From Mesorhizobium loti (lineage in GTDB: Bacteria; Pseudomonadota; Alphaproteobacteria; Rhizobiales; Rhizobiaceae), in NCBI GenBank assembly GCA_002356515.1, contig AP017605.1, positions 4,945,020-5,009,019 of the forward strand: DNA of 64,000 nt, read 5' to 3'. The notes beneath the pieces are model-generated. The model was not told where the DNA came from and ran no database searches. It saw only the letters and a program-made list of their open reading frames with translations. Numbering within the stretch: the first letter of the stretch is position 1; every line of letters begins with the position of its first letter. Below, piece after piece: positions 26,020 through 33,693 of this stretch. The translations under genes and the position numbers were made by a program.

Positions 26020-26984
26020 GCGTCGACGTCACCATGCCGCGCGCCACGGCCCCTGCCATCCTGCCCGGCAGCGGCGGCATGCGCGGTACGCTGTCGGATC
26101 TGTTCTGGCGCCGGCCGCAACTGCTCCTGCTTCTCATGCTGTTGCCGCCGGTGCTGTGGCTCGGCATCGTCTATATCGGCTCGCTCTTCGCGCTCTTGGC
26201 ACAGAGCTTTTTCTCCATCGACGAGTACTCCGGCCTCATCAACCGCCAGTTCACGCTGAAGACCTATGGCGATCTGTTGCAGGCCGCCAATCTCGACATC
26301 ATCCTGCGCACGGTGACCATGGCGGCCCTGGTGACGCTGGCCTCGGCCATCGTTGCCTTCCCCATCGCCTATTACGCGGCGCGTTATGCGCGCGGCCGTT
26401 GGAAGGCGCTGTTCTATCTCGGCGTCATGCTGCCGCTGTGGTCGAGTTATCTGGTCAAGATCTACGCCTGGAAGCTGATCCTGGCCAAGGAAGGCATCCT
26501 CACCTGGCTCTTCGCCAAGCTGCATTTGCTGTGGATTCTCGATGCCTGGCTCTCGCTGCCGGTCGTCGGCGGCAACTCGCTGTCGGTCTCGTTCACCGGC
26601 ACCTTCATCGTTTTCGTCTATGTCTGGCTGCCCTTCATGATCCTGCCGGTTCAGGCGGCGCTCGAGCGCGTGCCCGGCAACCTGGTCGAGGCTTCCTCCG
26701 ATCTCGGCGCCTCGCCGGGACAGACCTTTCGCAACGTGCTGTTCCCGCTGGCGCTGCCCGGCATTGTCGCCGGCTCGATCTTCACCTTCTCGCTGACTCT
26801 CGGCGACTACATCATCCCGCAGATCATCGGCACGTCCCGGCTGTTCATCGGCCAGGCCGTCTATTCGCAGCAAGGCACCGCCGGCAACATCCCGCTCGCC
26901 GCCGCCTTCACCGTGGTGCCTATCATCATCATGGGTTTCTACCTCTGGGGCGCCAAGCGCATGGGGGCCTTCGATGCGCTCTGA
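26016..26984 (+). CDS. ydcU: ABC transporter permease (YdcU-like)
   Basis: This 322-residue inner-membrane permease has about six hydrophobic helices, including [20 protein letters not shown] and [20 protein letters not shown]. The EAA-like segment [20 protein letters not shown] lies at the cytoplasmic loop that contacts the ATPase. It partners with the second permease, which overlaps its end by 11 bases. The pair forms the PotB/PotC-type channel of the polyamine importer. It follows ydcT by translational coupling. Confidence 0.92.
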   Translation: MSVDVTMPRATAPAILPGSGGMRGTLSDLFWRRPQLLLLLMLLPPVLWLGIVYIGSLFALLAQSFFSIDEYSGLINRQFTLKTYGDLLQAANLDIILRTVTMAALVTLASAIVAFPIAYYAARYARGRWKALFYLGVMLPLWSSYLVKIYAWKLILAKEGILTWLFAKLHLLWILDAWLSLPVVGGNSLSVSFTGTFIVFVYVWLPFMILPVQAALERVPGNLVEASSDLGASPGQTFRNVLFPLALPGIVAGSIFTFSLTLGDYIIPQIIGTSRLFIGQAVYSQQGTAGNIPLAAAFTVVPIIIMGFYLWGAKRMGAFDAL

Positions 26985-27789
26985 TCGTGGCCAGTCGGCT
27001 CCGCTCGGCCTGAAGATCGCCGCCGCCTGCGGTCTGCTCTTCCTGCATCTGCCGATCCTGCTGATCTTCGTCTATGCCTTCACCACCGAGGAGAAGAGCT
27101 TCGTCTGGCCGCCGCCCGGGCTGACCACGCAGTGGTTCGCCGTCACCTGGAACCGGCCCGACGTCTGGGAGGCGCTGTCGCTGTCGGTGCGCGTCGCCGC
27201 CATCTCGACAGCGATCGCGCTGGTGCTCGGCACGCTGTGCGCCGCCGCGGTGTCGCGGACGAAATTCTTCGGTCGCGAGACCATCTCGCTGCTGGTCATC
27301 CTGCCGATCGCCCTGCCCGGCATCATCACCGGTATCGCGCTGCGCTCGGCCTTTTCGCTCGCCGACATTCCTTTCTCGTTCTGGACGATCGTGCTCGGCC
27401 ACGCCACCTTCTGCGTCGTCGTCGTCTACAACAATGCAGTTGCCCGTTTCCGCCGCACCTCCGGCTCGATGATCGAGGCCTCGATGGATCTCGGCGCCGA
27501 TGGTTTCCAGACCTTCCGCCATGTCATGCTGCCCAACATCGCCACCGCACTGCTTGCCGGCGGCATGCTGGCCTTCGCCCTTTCGTTCGATGAGGTCATC
27601 GTCACCACCTTCACCGCCGGCCAGCAGCAGACCGTGCCGATCTGGATGCTGGAGGAACTGATCCGCCCGCGTCAGCGCCCGGTCACCAATGTCGTGGCCA
27701 TGGTCGTCGTGCTGGTGACGCTGCTGCCCATCCTGTTTGCCTATTACCTGACCCGCGACGGCGACCAGATCGCTGGTTCGGGCAAATAA
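26974..27789 (+). CDS. ydcV: ABC transporter permease (YdcV-like)
   Basis: This 271-residue permease has about six helices and the EAA loop [20 protein letters not shown]. It belongs to the PotC/YdcV family and completes the YdcSTUV importer. The start overlaps the 3' end of ydcU by 11 bases. It is followed after 25 bases by the aldehyde dehydrogenase gene, with an AGGGAGAG ribosome-binding site, supporting one transcript. Confidence 0.92.
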   Translation: MRSDRGQSAPLGLKIAAACGLLFLHLPILLIFVYAFTTEEKSFVWPPPGLTTQWFAVTWNRPDVWEALSLSVRVAAISTAIALVLGTLCAAAVSRTKFFGRETISLLVILPIALPGIITGIALRSAFSLADIPFSFWTIVLGHATFCVVVVYNNAVARFRRTSGSMIEASMDLGADGFQTFRHVMLPNIATALLAGGMLAFALSFDEVIVTTFTAGQQQTVPIWMLEELIRPRQRPVTNVVAMVVVLVTLLPILFAYYLTRDGDQIAGSGK

Positions 27790-27814
27790 TCCAATCGATA
27801 AGGGAGAGACCTCC

Positions 27815-29242
27815 ATGGACACCCAGATGCTGATCGGCTCGAAATTCGAGAACGGCGCCGAGACCGAGGAGCCGATCCTCAATCCGAAGACCGGGGCGAC
27901 CGTTCTCAATCTGCCCGAGGCCAGCCAGGCGCAGATCGAGGCAGCGGTCAGTGCCGCCGAAAAGGCGTTCGTCTTGTGGTCGCGCACCACGCCGGCGCAG
28001 CGCTCCGGCTATCTCCTCAAGATCGCCGATCGCATCGAGGCCGAGGCCAAGGAATTCGCTGCGCTCGAGGCGCTCAACTGCGGCAAGCCGATCAATGCCG
28101 TGCTCAATGACGAGATTCCGGCCATCGTCGACTGCTACCGCTTCTTCGCCGGCGCGGTGCGTTCGATGCCGGGCGTTGTCGCCGGCGAATATCTGCCTGG
28201 CCACACCTCGATGGTCCGCCGCGACCCGATCGGCATTGTCGCTTCGATCGCGCCCTGGAATTATCCGCTGATGATGATGGCCTGGAAGCTGGCGCCGGCA
28301 ATCGGCGGCGGCAACACCGTCGTCTTCAAGCCGTCGGAGCAGACGCCGCTGACGGCGCTGAAGCTGGCAAAAATCCTCGCCGAAATCCTGCCCGAAGGCG
28401 TCGTCAATGTCGTGCTCGGCCGCGGCGACAGCGTCGGCAACACGCTGATCAACCACCCCAAGGTCAACATGATCTCGATCACCGGCGACGTCGCCACCGG
28501 CAAGAAGGTGCTGCAGGCCGCCGCCAAGTCGGTCAAGCGCACGCATCTCGAACTCGGCGGCAAGGCGCCGGTCATCGTCTTCGACGACGCCGACCTCGGC
28601 GCCGTCGTCAACGGCCTGCGCGCCTTCGGCTACTACAATGCAGGCCAGGACTGCACCGCCGCCTGCCGCATCTATGCCGGCAAGAAGATCTACGACAAGC
28701 TCGTCGCCGACCTGTCCTCCGCTGTGTCGACCATCAAATACAACCGGCCCGACGATACCGAAAACGAGATCGGCCCGCTGATCTCGCGCCGCCAGCGCGA
28801 CCGCGTGTCGAGCTTCGTCGAACGCGCCTCGGAGCTGAAGCACATCGAGATCACCACCGGCGGCAAGCCGGGCGACGGCACCGGCTTCTACTACCAGCCG
28901 ACCGTCGTCGCCGGCGCCTTGCAGGAAGACGAGATCGTGCGCCGCGAGGTGTTTGGCCCGGTTGTCTCGGTCACCCGCTTCACCGAAGTCGACGAGGCGG
29001 TGACCTGGGCCAATGACAGCGACTATGGCCTGGCGTCGTCGGTGTGGACCAAGGACGTCTCGCGCGCCATGGCGACGGCCGCGCGCCTGCAATATGGCTG
29101 CACCTGGATCAACACCCATTTCATGCTGACCAACGAGATGCCGCATGGCGGGCTGAAGCAGTCCGGCTACGGCAAGGACATGTCGCTCTACGCGCTGGAA
29201 GACTACACCGCCGTGCGGCACGTGATGGTGGCGCATGGGTGA
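27815..29242 (+). CDS. patD: Gamma-aminobutyraldehyde dehydrogenase
   Basis: This 475-residue aldehyde dehydrogenase closely follows E. coli PatD (YdcW). Shared blocks include [40 protein letters not shown] and [17 protein letters not shown]. The catalytic Cys280 sits in [10 protein letters not shown] and the general base Glu246 in HLELGG. It oxidises 4-aminobutyraldehyde to GABA with NAD, the second step of putrescine degradation. Its place at the end of the ydcSTUV cluster makes the substrate assignment strong. Putrescine aminotransferase is not in the window. Confidence 0.93.
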   Translation: MDTQMLIGSKFENGAETEEPILNPKTGATVLNLPEASQAQIEAAVSAAEKAFVLWSRTTPAQRSGYLLKIADRIEAEAKEFAALEALNCGKPINAVLNDEIPAIVDCYRFFAGAVRSMPGVVAGEYLPGHTSMVRRDPIGIVASIAPWNYPLMMMAWKLAPAIGGGNTVVFKPSEQTPLTALKLAKILAEILPEGVVNVVLGRGDSVGNTLINHPKVNMISITGDVATGKKVLQAAAKSVKRTHLELGGKAPVIVFDDADLGAVVNGLRAFGYYNAGQDCTAACRIYAGKKIYDKLVADLSSAVSTIKYNRPDDTENEIGPLISRRQRDRVSSFVERASELKHIEITTGGKPGDGTGFYYQPTVVAGALQEDEIVRREVFGPVVSVTRFTEVDEAVTWANDSDYGLASSVWTKDVSRAMATAARLQYGCTWINTHFMLTNEMPHGGLKQSGYGKDMSLYALEDYTAVRHVMVAHG

Positions 29243-29262
29243 GAAGCGGTCCGCGTAGTGGA

Positions 29263-29288
29263 CGAAAAGCCAATTGCTTGGCTTTTCG
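29263..29288 (+). terminator. Candidate terminator after patD
   Basis: Perfect 11-nt arms CGAAAAGCCAA and TTGGCTTTTCG around a 4-nt loop TTGC lie 20 bases after the patD stop codon. The U-run is inside the 3' arm rather than after it, so termination may be partial. The palindromic repeat copy 3 follows. Confidence 0.6.
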
Positions 29289-29336
29289 AGCTTCGAACGC
29301 CCTGAGCCTGCGAAGGGCCGGGCGGTAGCCATTTTC

Positions 29337-29488
29337 CCTTCTCCCCTTGTGGGAGGTGGATCGGCGCGTAGCGCCGAGACGGTTGAGGGGTGTTCCAGCT
29401 TGGCGCCAGCCTACCCCTCACCCGGATTGCCAACCGATTTGTGAAGAACAAATCGGGGCAATCCGACCTCTCCCACAAGGGGAGAGGT
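29337..29488. repeat. Palindromic intergenic repeat, copy 3
   Basis: The outer arms CTTCTCCCCTTGTGGGAGG and CTCTCCCACAAGGGGAGAGG bracket two internal hairpins, one being GATTGCCAACCGATTTGTG with CAAATCGGGGCAATC. It belongs to the same family as copies at 3289 and 24819, with a different inner module. It lies between converging genes. Confidence 0.8.
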
Positions 29489-29505
29489 AAGACCGTTGCG
29501 CGCCG

Positions 29506-29820
29506 CTACTCGACGATGCGATAGATGTTCCACAAACTGCTGCCCGACACGACATAGGGCTCGATCTCCTTGCCCCATTTGGCATGGGCGTCGATCTTGC
29601 CGATCTTGGCAAACATCGCCTCCAGCTGGGCCAGGCTTTCGACCTGGTGGTGTGACTCGACCGTCGCTTCCCGCGCGCCGATCGATCCGGTCATGATCTG
29701 GAACTTCAGCTCGGCCAGGCCGACCTGCGAGCCGATCTCGCGTTCCCATTTTTTCAACAGGTCGAGCACGGTCTGCTTGTGCCCGAACTTGGCGTCGATC
29801 TGCCATCTGGCGCTGAACAT
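29506..29820 (-). CDS. Small conserved protein of unknown function
   Basis: This 104-residue soluble protein has an alternating helix-strand pattern suggestive of an alpha-beta-barrel (NIPSNAP/ABM-like) fold. It has a tryptophan-rich start (MFSARWQIDAKFGHKQTV) and the segment RIVE at the end. I do not recognise the exact family, and no catalytic motif is visible. It lies 46 bases downstream of the NTF2-like gene on the same strand, after a GGAGGAGAAGAAG ribosome-binding site, so the two and the AhpD-like gene could be one operon. Confidence 0.6.
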   Translation of the reverse strand: MFSARWQIDAKFGHKQTVLDLLKKWEREIGSQVGLAELKFQIMTGSIGAREATVESHHQVESLAQLEAMFAKIGKIDAHAKWGKEIEPYVVSGSSLWNIYRIVE

Positions 29821-29866
29821 CTTCTTCTCCTCCGCGTTTGCGGCCAGGCCGCTGTTGATCTACCTG

Positions 29867-30229
29867 CTACTCGTCCCAGGCCTGCACGACGGTCTGCCGT
29901 GCGATCTGCCCGTTCTTCAGTTCCAGCATCGCGGCGGCGAACACCTTGGTGCCATCCGGATAGGCGCAGGCCTGGGTGAAGGCCAGGCTGTTGCCGTCGG
30001 CGATCGTGGTGTCGACCTTGTGGGTCATCGCCCGGCTGCAAATGTCGTCCCAGAAGGTGGTGATCGCCGCGCGCCCGCGGATCTCGCGCGGCTTGCTCGG
30101 CGGGTTGTTGCGGTCGATCACGCGCACCAGCGCGTCATCGGTATAGAAGCTCGAAAGCGTCTTGCCGTCGCGGGTCTCGATCGCCTTCTTGATGGCCGCG
30201 CCATCCACGGTTTGGGTCTTGGTCAGCAT
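29867..30229 (-). CDS. SnoaL/NTF2-like protein
   Basis: This 120-residue protein starts MLTKTQTVDGAAIKKAIET. It matches the NTF2-like/SnoaL cone fold pattern (RDGKTLSSFYTDDALVRVID, then IRGRAAITTFWDDICSRAM). Such proteins are often small-molecule-binding or polyketide-cyclase-like, and many have no known reaction. The ATG at 30229 is preceded by GGAGGATG, so I prefer it to an in-frame extension to 30271. It is located between the AhpD-like and small unknown genes. Confidence 0.7.
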   Translation of the reverse strand: MLTKTQTVDGAAIKKAIETRDGKTLSSFYTDDALVRVIDRNNPPSKPREIRGRAAITTFWDDICSRAMTHKVDTTIADGNSLAFTQACAYPDGTKVFAAAMLELKNGQIARQTVVQAWDE

Positions 30230-30304
30230 TTCATCCTCCATGGCCCGTCTTCGGGCGGTTGATGTGCGCAAATCTGCCCGGCGCTTATCGACGGGCAGTG
30301 TCGT

Positions 30305-30784
30305 TCACTGCGACTTCGCCTTGACGGCCGCGAAAACGTCGTCGGTCTGCTTCTTGAAAGTCGCGAGATCGACCTGACTGCCGTTGAGCATCGTCGACCA
30401 ATGGCGCACGATCGCCGCCATCGCGATCGTCTCCTTGATCTCCTCCTCGCTGGCGCCGTTGAGCTTGGCCGCCTCGGTGTGGAAATAGATGCAGTACTGG
30501 CAGGGGATCTGCGCGGCGACCGCAAGGCCAATCAACTCCTTGGTCTTGCCGTCGAGCGCGGTCTTGGGGTTAAGCTGCACCCCCTTGATCTCGGCCCAGG
30601 CGCCGGCGACGGCGACGTCAGGCAGCGTCTTGAACATATCCGGCACCGAGCCGAGCGTCGCCTGGATGTCCTTGTAGGCGGCTGTCGCCGATGCATCCTC
30701 GGCCTTTGCGGGAGAGATCGTGAACAGCGCGCCAATGCCTGCCGCGATCACGAATGATCTGACATTCAGTTTTGACTTGAGCAT
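30305..30784 (-). CDS. Exported AhpD-like carboxymuconolactone decarboxylase-family protein
   Basis: This 159-residue protein has a signal peptide (residues 1-28, ending AKA) followed by an AhpD/CMD-type domain. The redox motif PCQYCIYFHTEA includes Cys95, Cys98 and His102. Cytoplasmic AhpD proteins have the same CxxC and act in peroxide or thiol chemistry. A periplasmic version is less common, which suggests an export-linked oxidative-stress role. The gene follows the hydrolase-cyclase-LuxR gene by 108 bases on the same strand, so it could be under the LuxR-type control of that fusion (inference). Confidence 0.8.
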   Translation of the reverse strand: MLKSKLNVRSFVIAAGIGALFTISPAKAEDASATAAYKDIQATLGSVPDMFKTLPDVAVAGAWAEIKGVQLNPKTALDGKTKELIGLAVAAQIPCQYCIYFHTEAAKLNGASEEEIKETIAMAAIVRHWSTMLNGSQVDLATFKKQTDDVFAAVKAKSQ

Positions 30785-30892
30785 TTCATCCTCCGTTCGC
30801 AGGGCCTTCCCGGCGGCATCCGCCTGGCCTGCATGGGGGAATTGATAGCCCCTACATCGGCGTGTCCGCTTCGCCCGAAAGCGCCATGGCTC

Positions 30893-32446
30893 TCATGGCC
30901 CGTCCGGGCCAGCGTGCCTGGCGGAAAATGCCGCCGCTGCCGCTCGCGATGGCAGGTCGAGCTTGAGCAGTATGTTGGCGACGTGACGCTTGACCGTGTG
31001 CTCGCTCAGCCTGAGTTCGGCGGCGATAGCGGCGTTGCTCTTGCCATCGGCGATCAGGTTCACCACCTCGCTTTCCCGTGCCGTCAACACGGCGGGTTCC
31101 GCCGGCTTGGACTTCGAACGGCAAGCCGGTTCCAGATGCTGCTCCGACGTCGCATGCACCACCGGCAATGGCTCGTCCAGTTCGCCGAGGCTGACGCGGC
31201 CGGCGTCGACGAAATGCAGGCCGGATCCCACCGCCAGATCGGCAACCAGCCGGGAAGCCAGAATGTCGCCACGCCCGGCATGGTTCGCCAACTGCATGGC
31301 CACGCGCGCCGTCAGTCCGACCGGTGGGCCGCGCGCTTCGATCTCGCCGACATGGACCCCTTGCGCACTCGCCACCCCGATCTGCTGCGCCGCCTCGCGC
31401 AACGCCGCCGCGCAACGTACGGCGCGCGCCGGCCCGTCGAAGCGCGAGATCATCAATTCGCCATGCATGCCCACCGCGCGCCCGCCATGGCGCCCGACCA
31501 GCAGCCGCCAGCTCTCCTGAAAACGCTGACTGCGCTCGAGCCACATGCGGTCGCCAAGCTTGGCCGTGTCGGAGATGCGCGTCACCAGCAACGCGGCAAG
31601 CACACGCTCCGTGTCCGCCACCGCCGGCTGGCCGGTAAGAAATTCCTCGATCAGATCGGCAACGCGGTCGACATCGCCGGTCCAGACCGGATGGTCGCGC
31701 CCGGCGATCTCGACCAGCCGTGCATTCGGGATCTTCTTCGCCAGGAAGCGGCTGGCCTCGGGATCGACACGAATGTCGTTGCGGCGATGGATCAGCAGTG
31801 TTGGCGCGCTGATCGCGCCGAGGATGTCTCGCACATCGATTCCGGCATTCATCCGCGCCAATGCCACCGCCGCGGTCGGGCTCGCCGACAGGCGCTCGAA
31901 GCGTGCCCACCAGGTTGAAAAGTGGGCGTCATCGACCCGGCCCGGAGCAAAATTCGGCAAGGTCGCACCGGTGCCCCAGGCCGTTTCGGCCGTCTCGATG
32001 AAGGCCGCCAGCCGCTCCGGCGGCATCACCCATTTGTGGAAATTCGCATAGCCGCCATAGAGCACCAGCCCCCGCGTCCGCTCCGGATAGGTGGCTGCGA
32101 ACAGCATCGCCATCGGCGCGCCCTCGGAAGCGCCGAGCAATGCGGCCCGGCCGCTGCCGGCCGCATCCATCACCGCGCGCACATCGTCCATGCGGGTTTC
32201 GAGGCTCGGCAGATGATGGGCATCGACACGGTCGGAAAGACCGGTGCCGCGCTTGTCGAACAGGATCAGCCGCGAGAATGCCGACAGCCGCCTCAAGAGC
32301 CTTGTATAGCCCTCGTCCTCCCAATGCAGGTCGAGATTGGAAATGAAGCCCGGGACGAAGACGAGATCAAGCGAACCCTGGCCGACCACCTGATAGGCGA
32401 TCCGCACCTCGCCACTGCGGGCATATCGGGTCTCGATCGGCCTCAC
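30893..32446 (-). CDS. Fusion of alpha/beta hydrolase, degenerate class III cyclase-like domain and LuxR HTH
   Basis: This 517-residue fusion starts with an alpha/beta hydrolase domain (about residues 1-270). The nucleophile elbow is GASEGAP with Ser107, plus candidate Asp224 and His252. Next is a class III nucleotidyl-cyclase-like domain (about 278-430, with FDGPARAVRCAAALR and VGLTARVAMQLANHAG). A LuxR-type HTH (about 452-505, LTARESEVVNLIADGKSNAA) ends it. The cyclase half lacks the metal-binding pattern: the first Asp of the usual FTDI motif is Arg290 and the GDG Asp is Glu330. It therefore probably binds a nucleotide or is structural. I infer that the protein senses a small molecule and acts as a transcription factor. 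The genes following at 30784 and below are candidate targets. Confidence 0.8.
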   Translation of the reverse strand: MRPIETRYARSGEVRIAYQVVGQGSLDLVFVPGFISNLDLHWEDEGYTRLLRRLSAFSRLILFDKRGTGLSDRVDAHHLPSLETRMDDVRAVMDAAGSGRAALLGASEGAPMAMLFAATYPERTRGLVLYGGYANFHKWVMPPERLAAFIETAETAWGTGATLPNFAPGRVDDAHFSTWWARFERLSASPTAAVALARMNAGIDVRDILGAISAPTLLIHRRNDIRVDPEASRFLAKKIPNARLVEIAGRDHPVWTGDVDRVADLIEEFLTGQPAVADTERVLAALLVTRISDTAKLGDRMWLERSQRFQESWRLLVGRHGGRAVGMHGELMISRFDGPARAVRCAAALREAAQQIGVASAQGVHVGEIEARGPPVGLTARVAMQLANHAGRGDILASRLVADLAVGSGLHFVDAGRVSLGELDEPLPVVHATSEQHLEPACRSKSKPAEPAVLTARESEVVNLIADGKSNAAIAAELRLSEHTVKRHVANILLKLDLPSRAAAAAFSARHAGPDGP

Positions 32447-32562
32447 GAGGTTTCTTCCGCCCGGCCTGACGATTTCTGATCGTCGACCATAGCAGAGCCG
32501 CGTCGATAGCGGCAGATCAAACTTTAGCGGAAAGGAATATAGGCCCGCGTGGCGGCTCGCGG

Positions 32563-32871
32563 CTACTTCTGCGACGCGGCGACGTCTGCCGGGGAGGGCT
32601 TGAGCCCGAGCTTGAGATCGGCCTCGGCTGGTGTGATCGGCCGCTTGATCCTGGCCGACGCAGCCACGACGAGTTCGTCGAAGCCTTCACCGCTGTCCAG
32701 CAGTTCGAAGAACTGCCGCCGCATCCGGGGTTCCCAGAACTTGTTGATATGCTCGGCGACGCCGGCAATCCCTTCCTCGCGCGACTTGGAATGGAAGAAG
32801 GCCGCGATCTGGTTGGCCATGCGCACCAGCTTTTCGCTGGTGCTCGTGATGTGGTCTTCGTCATGCGACAT
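32563..32871 (-). CDS. fdsD: Formate dehydrogenase subunit delta
   Basis: This 102-residue protein matches the FdsD family. It starts MSHDEDHITSTSEKLVRMAN and has the conserved IAAFFHSKSREEGIAGVAEHINKFW-type core. FdsD is required for assembly or activity of the Mo-containing FDH, though its exact role is not fully settled. The ATG at 32871 lies 11 bases inside the fdhD end (overlap), so it is the last gene of the fds operon. Confidence 0.88.
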   Translation of the reverse strand: MSHDEDHITSTSEKLVRMANQIAAFFHSKSREEGIAGVAEHINKFWEPRMRRQFFELLDSGEGFDELVVAASARIKRPITPAEADLKLGLKPSPADVAASQK

Positions 32872-33691
32872 GCTGGGCAACTCCCAAAACCACCCGGTCG
32901 GGGTGGGTGAAAACATCGAAATCTTCGCCGCGCACCAGCGCCACCAGTGTCATGCCGGCCTCATCGGCGGTGCGGATGGCAAGCGCGGTCGGCGCCGAGA
33001 CGGCAATGATGAAGGCCGAGCCGATCGCCGCCGTCTTCTGCACCATTTCGACCGACACGCGCGACGTCACCACGACGGCGCCCGACGCGCCGTCGATGCC
33101 TGCTTTGGCCAATGCGCCGGCCAGCTTGTCCAATGCATTGTGGCGGCCGACATCCTCGCGCGCCATGACGACTCCCTTGCCGGGAATGTAGAAGCCGGCG
33201 GCATGCACGGCCCCGGTCTCCTGATGCAGCGGCTGCACCTTCGACAACAGCTTGACGGAGCGCACGATGTCGTCTGCACCAAGCGTAAGTTTTGACGCAC
33301 CAACCGCATCGACCGAGCGCATCGCTTCCTCGATGGATTCAATGCCGCACAGCCCGCAACCGACCGGCCCGGCGAGCCTGCGCCGCCGCGCTTCGAACCG
33401 TGTATTGGCCTGATCTCTCAGCCGGATCTGGATGTCGATGCCGGCGCCATGATCCTCGACCTCGATCGCCTCGATCTCTTCAGGGGAAGAGATGATGCCT
33501 TCTGTCAACGAGAAGCCGAGCGCGAAATCCTCGAAATCGGCCGGGCTCGCCATCATCACCGCATGGGTTGTGCCGGCGAAGGAGAACGCCACCGGCGTCT
33601 CCTCCGGCACCATGCGATTGGCGGCAGCCGTACCGCTGGCGCGATGCGCCAGCCGCGATATCTCGGTCGTTGCTTTGCGGCGCGCGGCCAC
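32861..33691 (-). CDS. fdhD: FdhD sulfurtransferase (formate dehydrogenase maturation)
   Basis: This 276-residue protein is FdhD, which transfers sulfur from IscS-type desulfurase to the molybdenum cofactor. The CGLC motif (Cys112 and Cys115) in GPVGCGLCGIES is present. The conserved stretch MAREDVGRHNALDKLAG is also visible. It lies between fdsA and fdsD in one operon, in the position called fdsC in other bacteria. Without it the Mo-FDH is inactive in known systems. Confidence 0.93.
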   Translation of the reverse strand: MAARRKATTEISRLAHRASGTAAANRMVPEETPVAFSFAGTTHAVMMASPADFEDFALGFSLTEGIISSPEEIEAIEVEDHGAGIDIQIRLRDQANTRFEARRRRLAGPVGCGLCGIESIEEAMRSVDAVGASKLTLGADDIVRSVKLLSKVQPLHQETGAVHAAGFYIPGKGVVMAREDVGRHNALDKLAGALAKAGIDGASGAVVVTSRVSVEMVQKTAAIGSAFIIAVSAPTALAIRTADEAGMTLVALVRGEDFDVFTHPDRVVLGVAQHVA

Positions 33692-33693
33692 GG

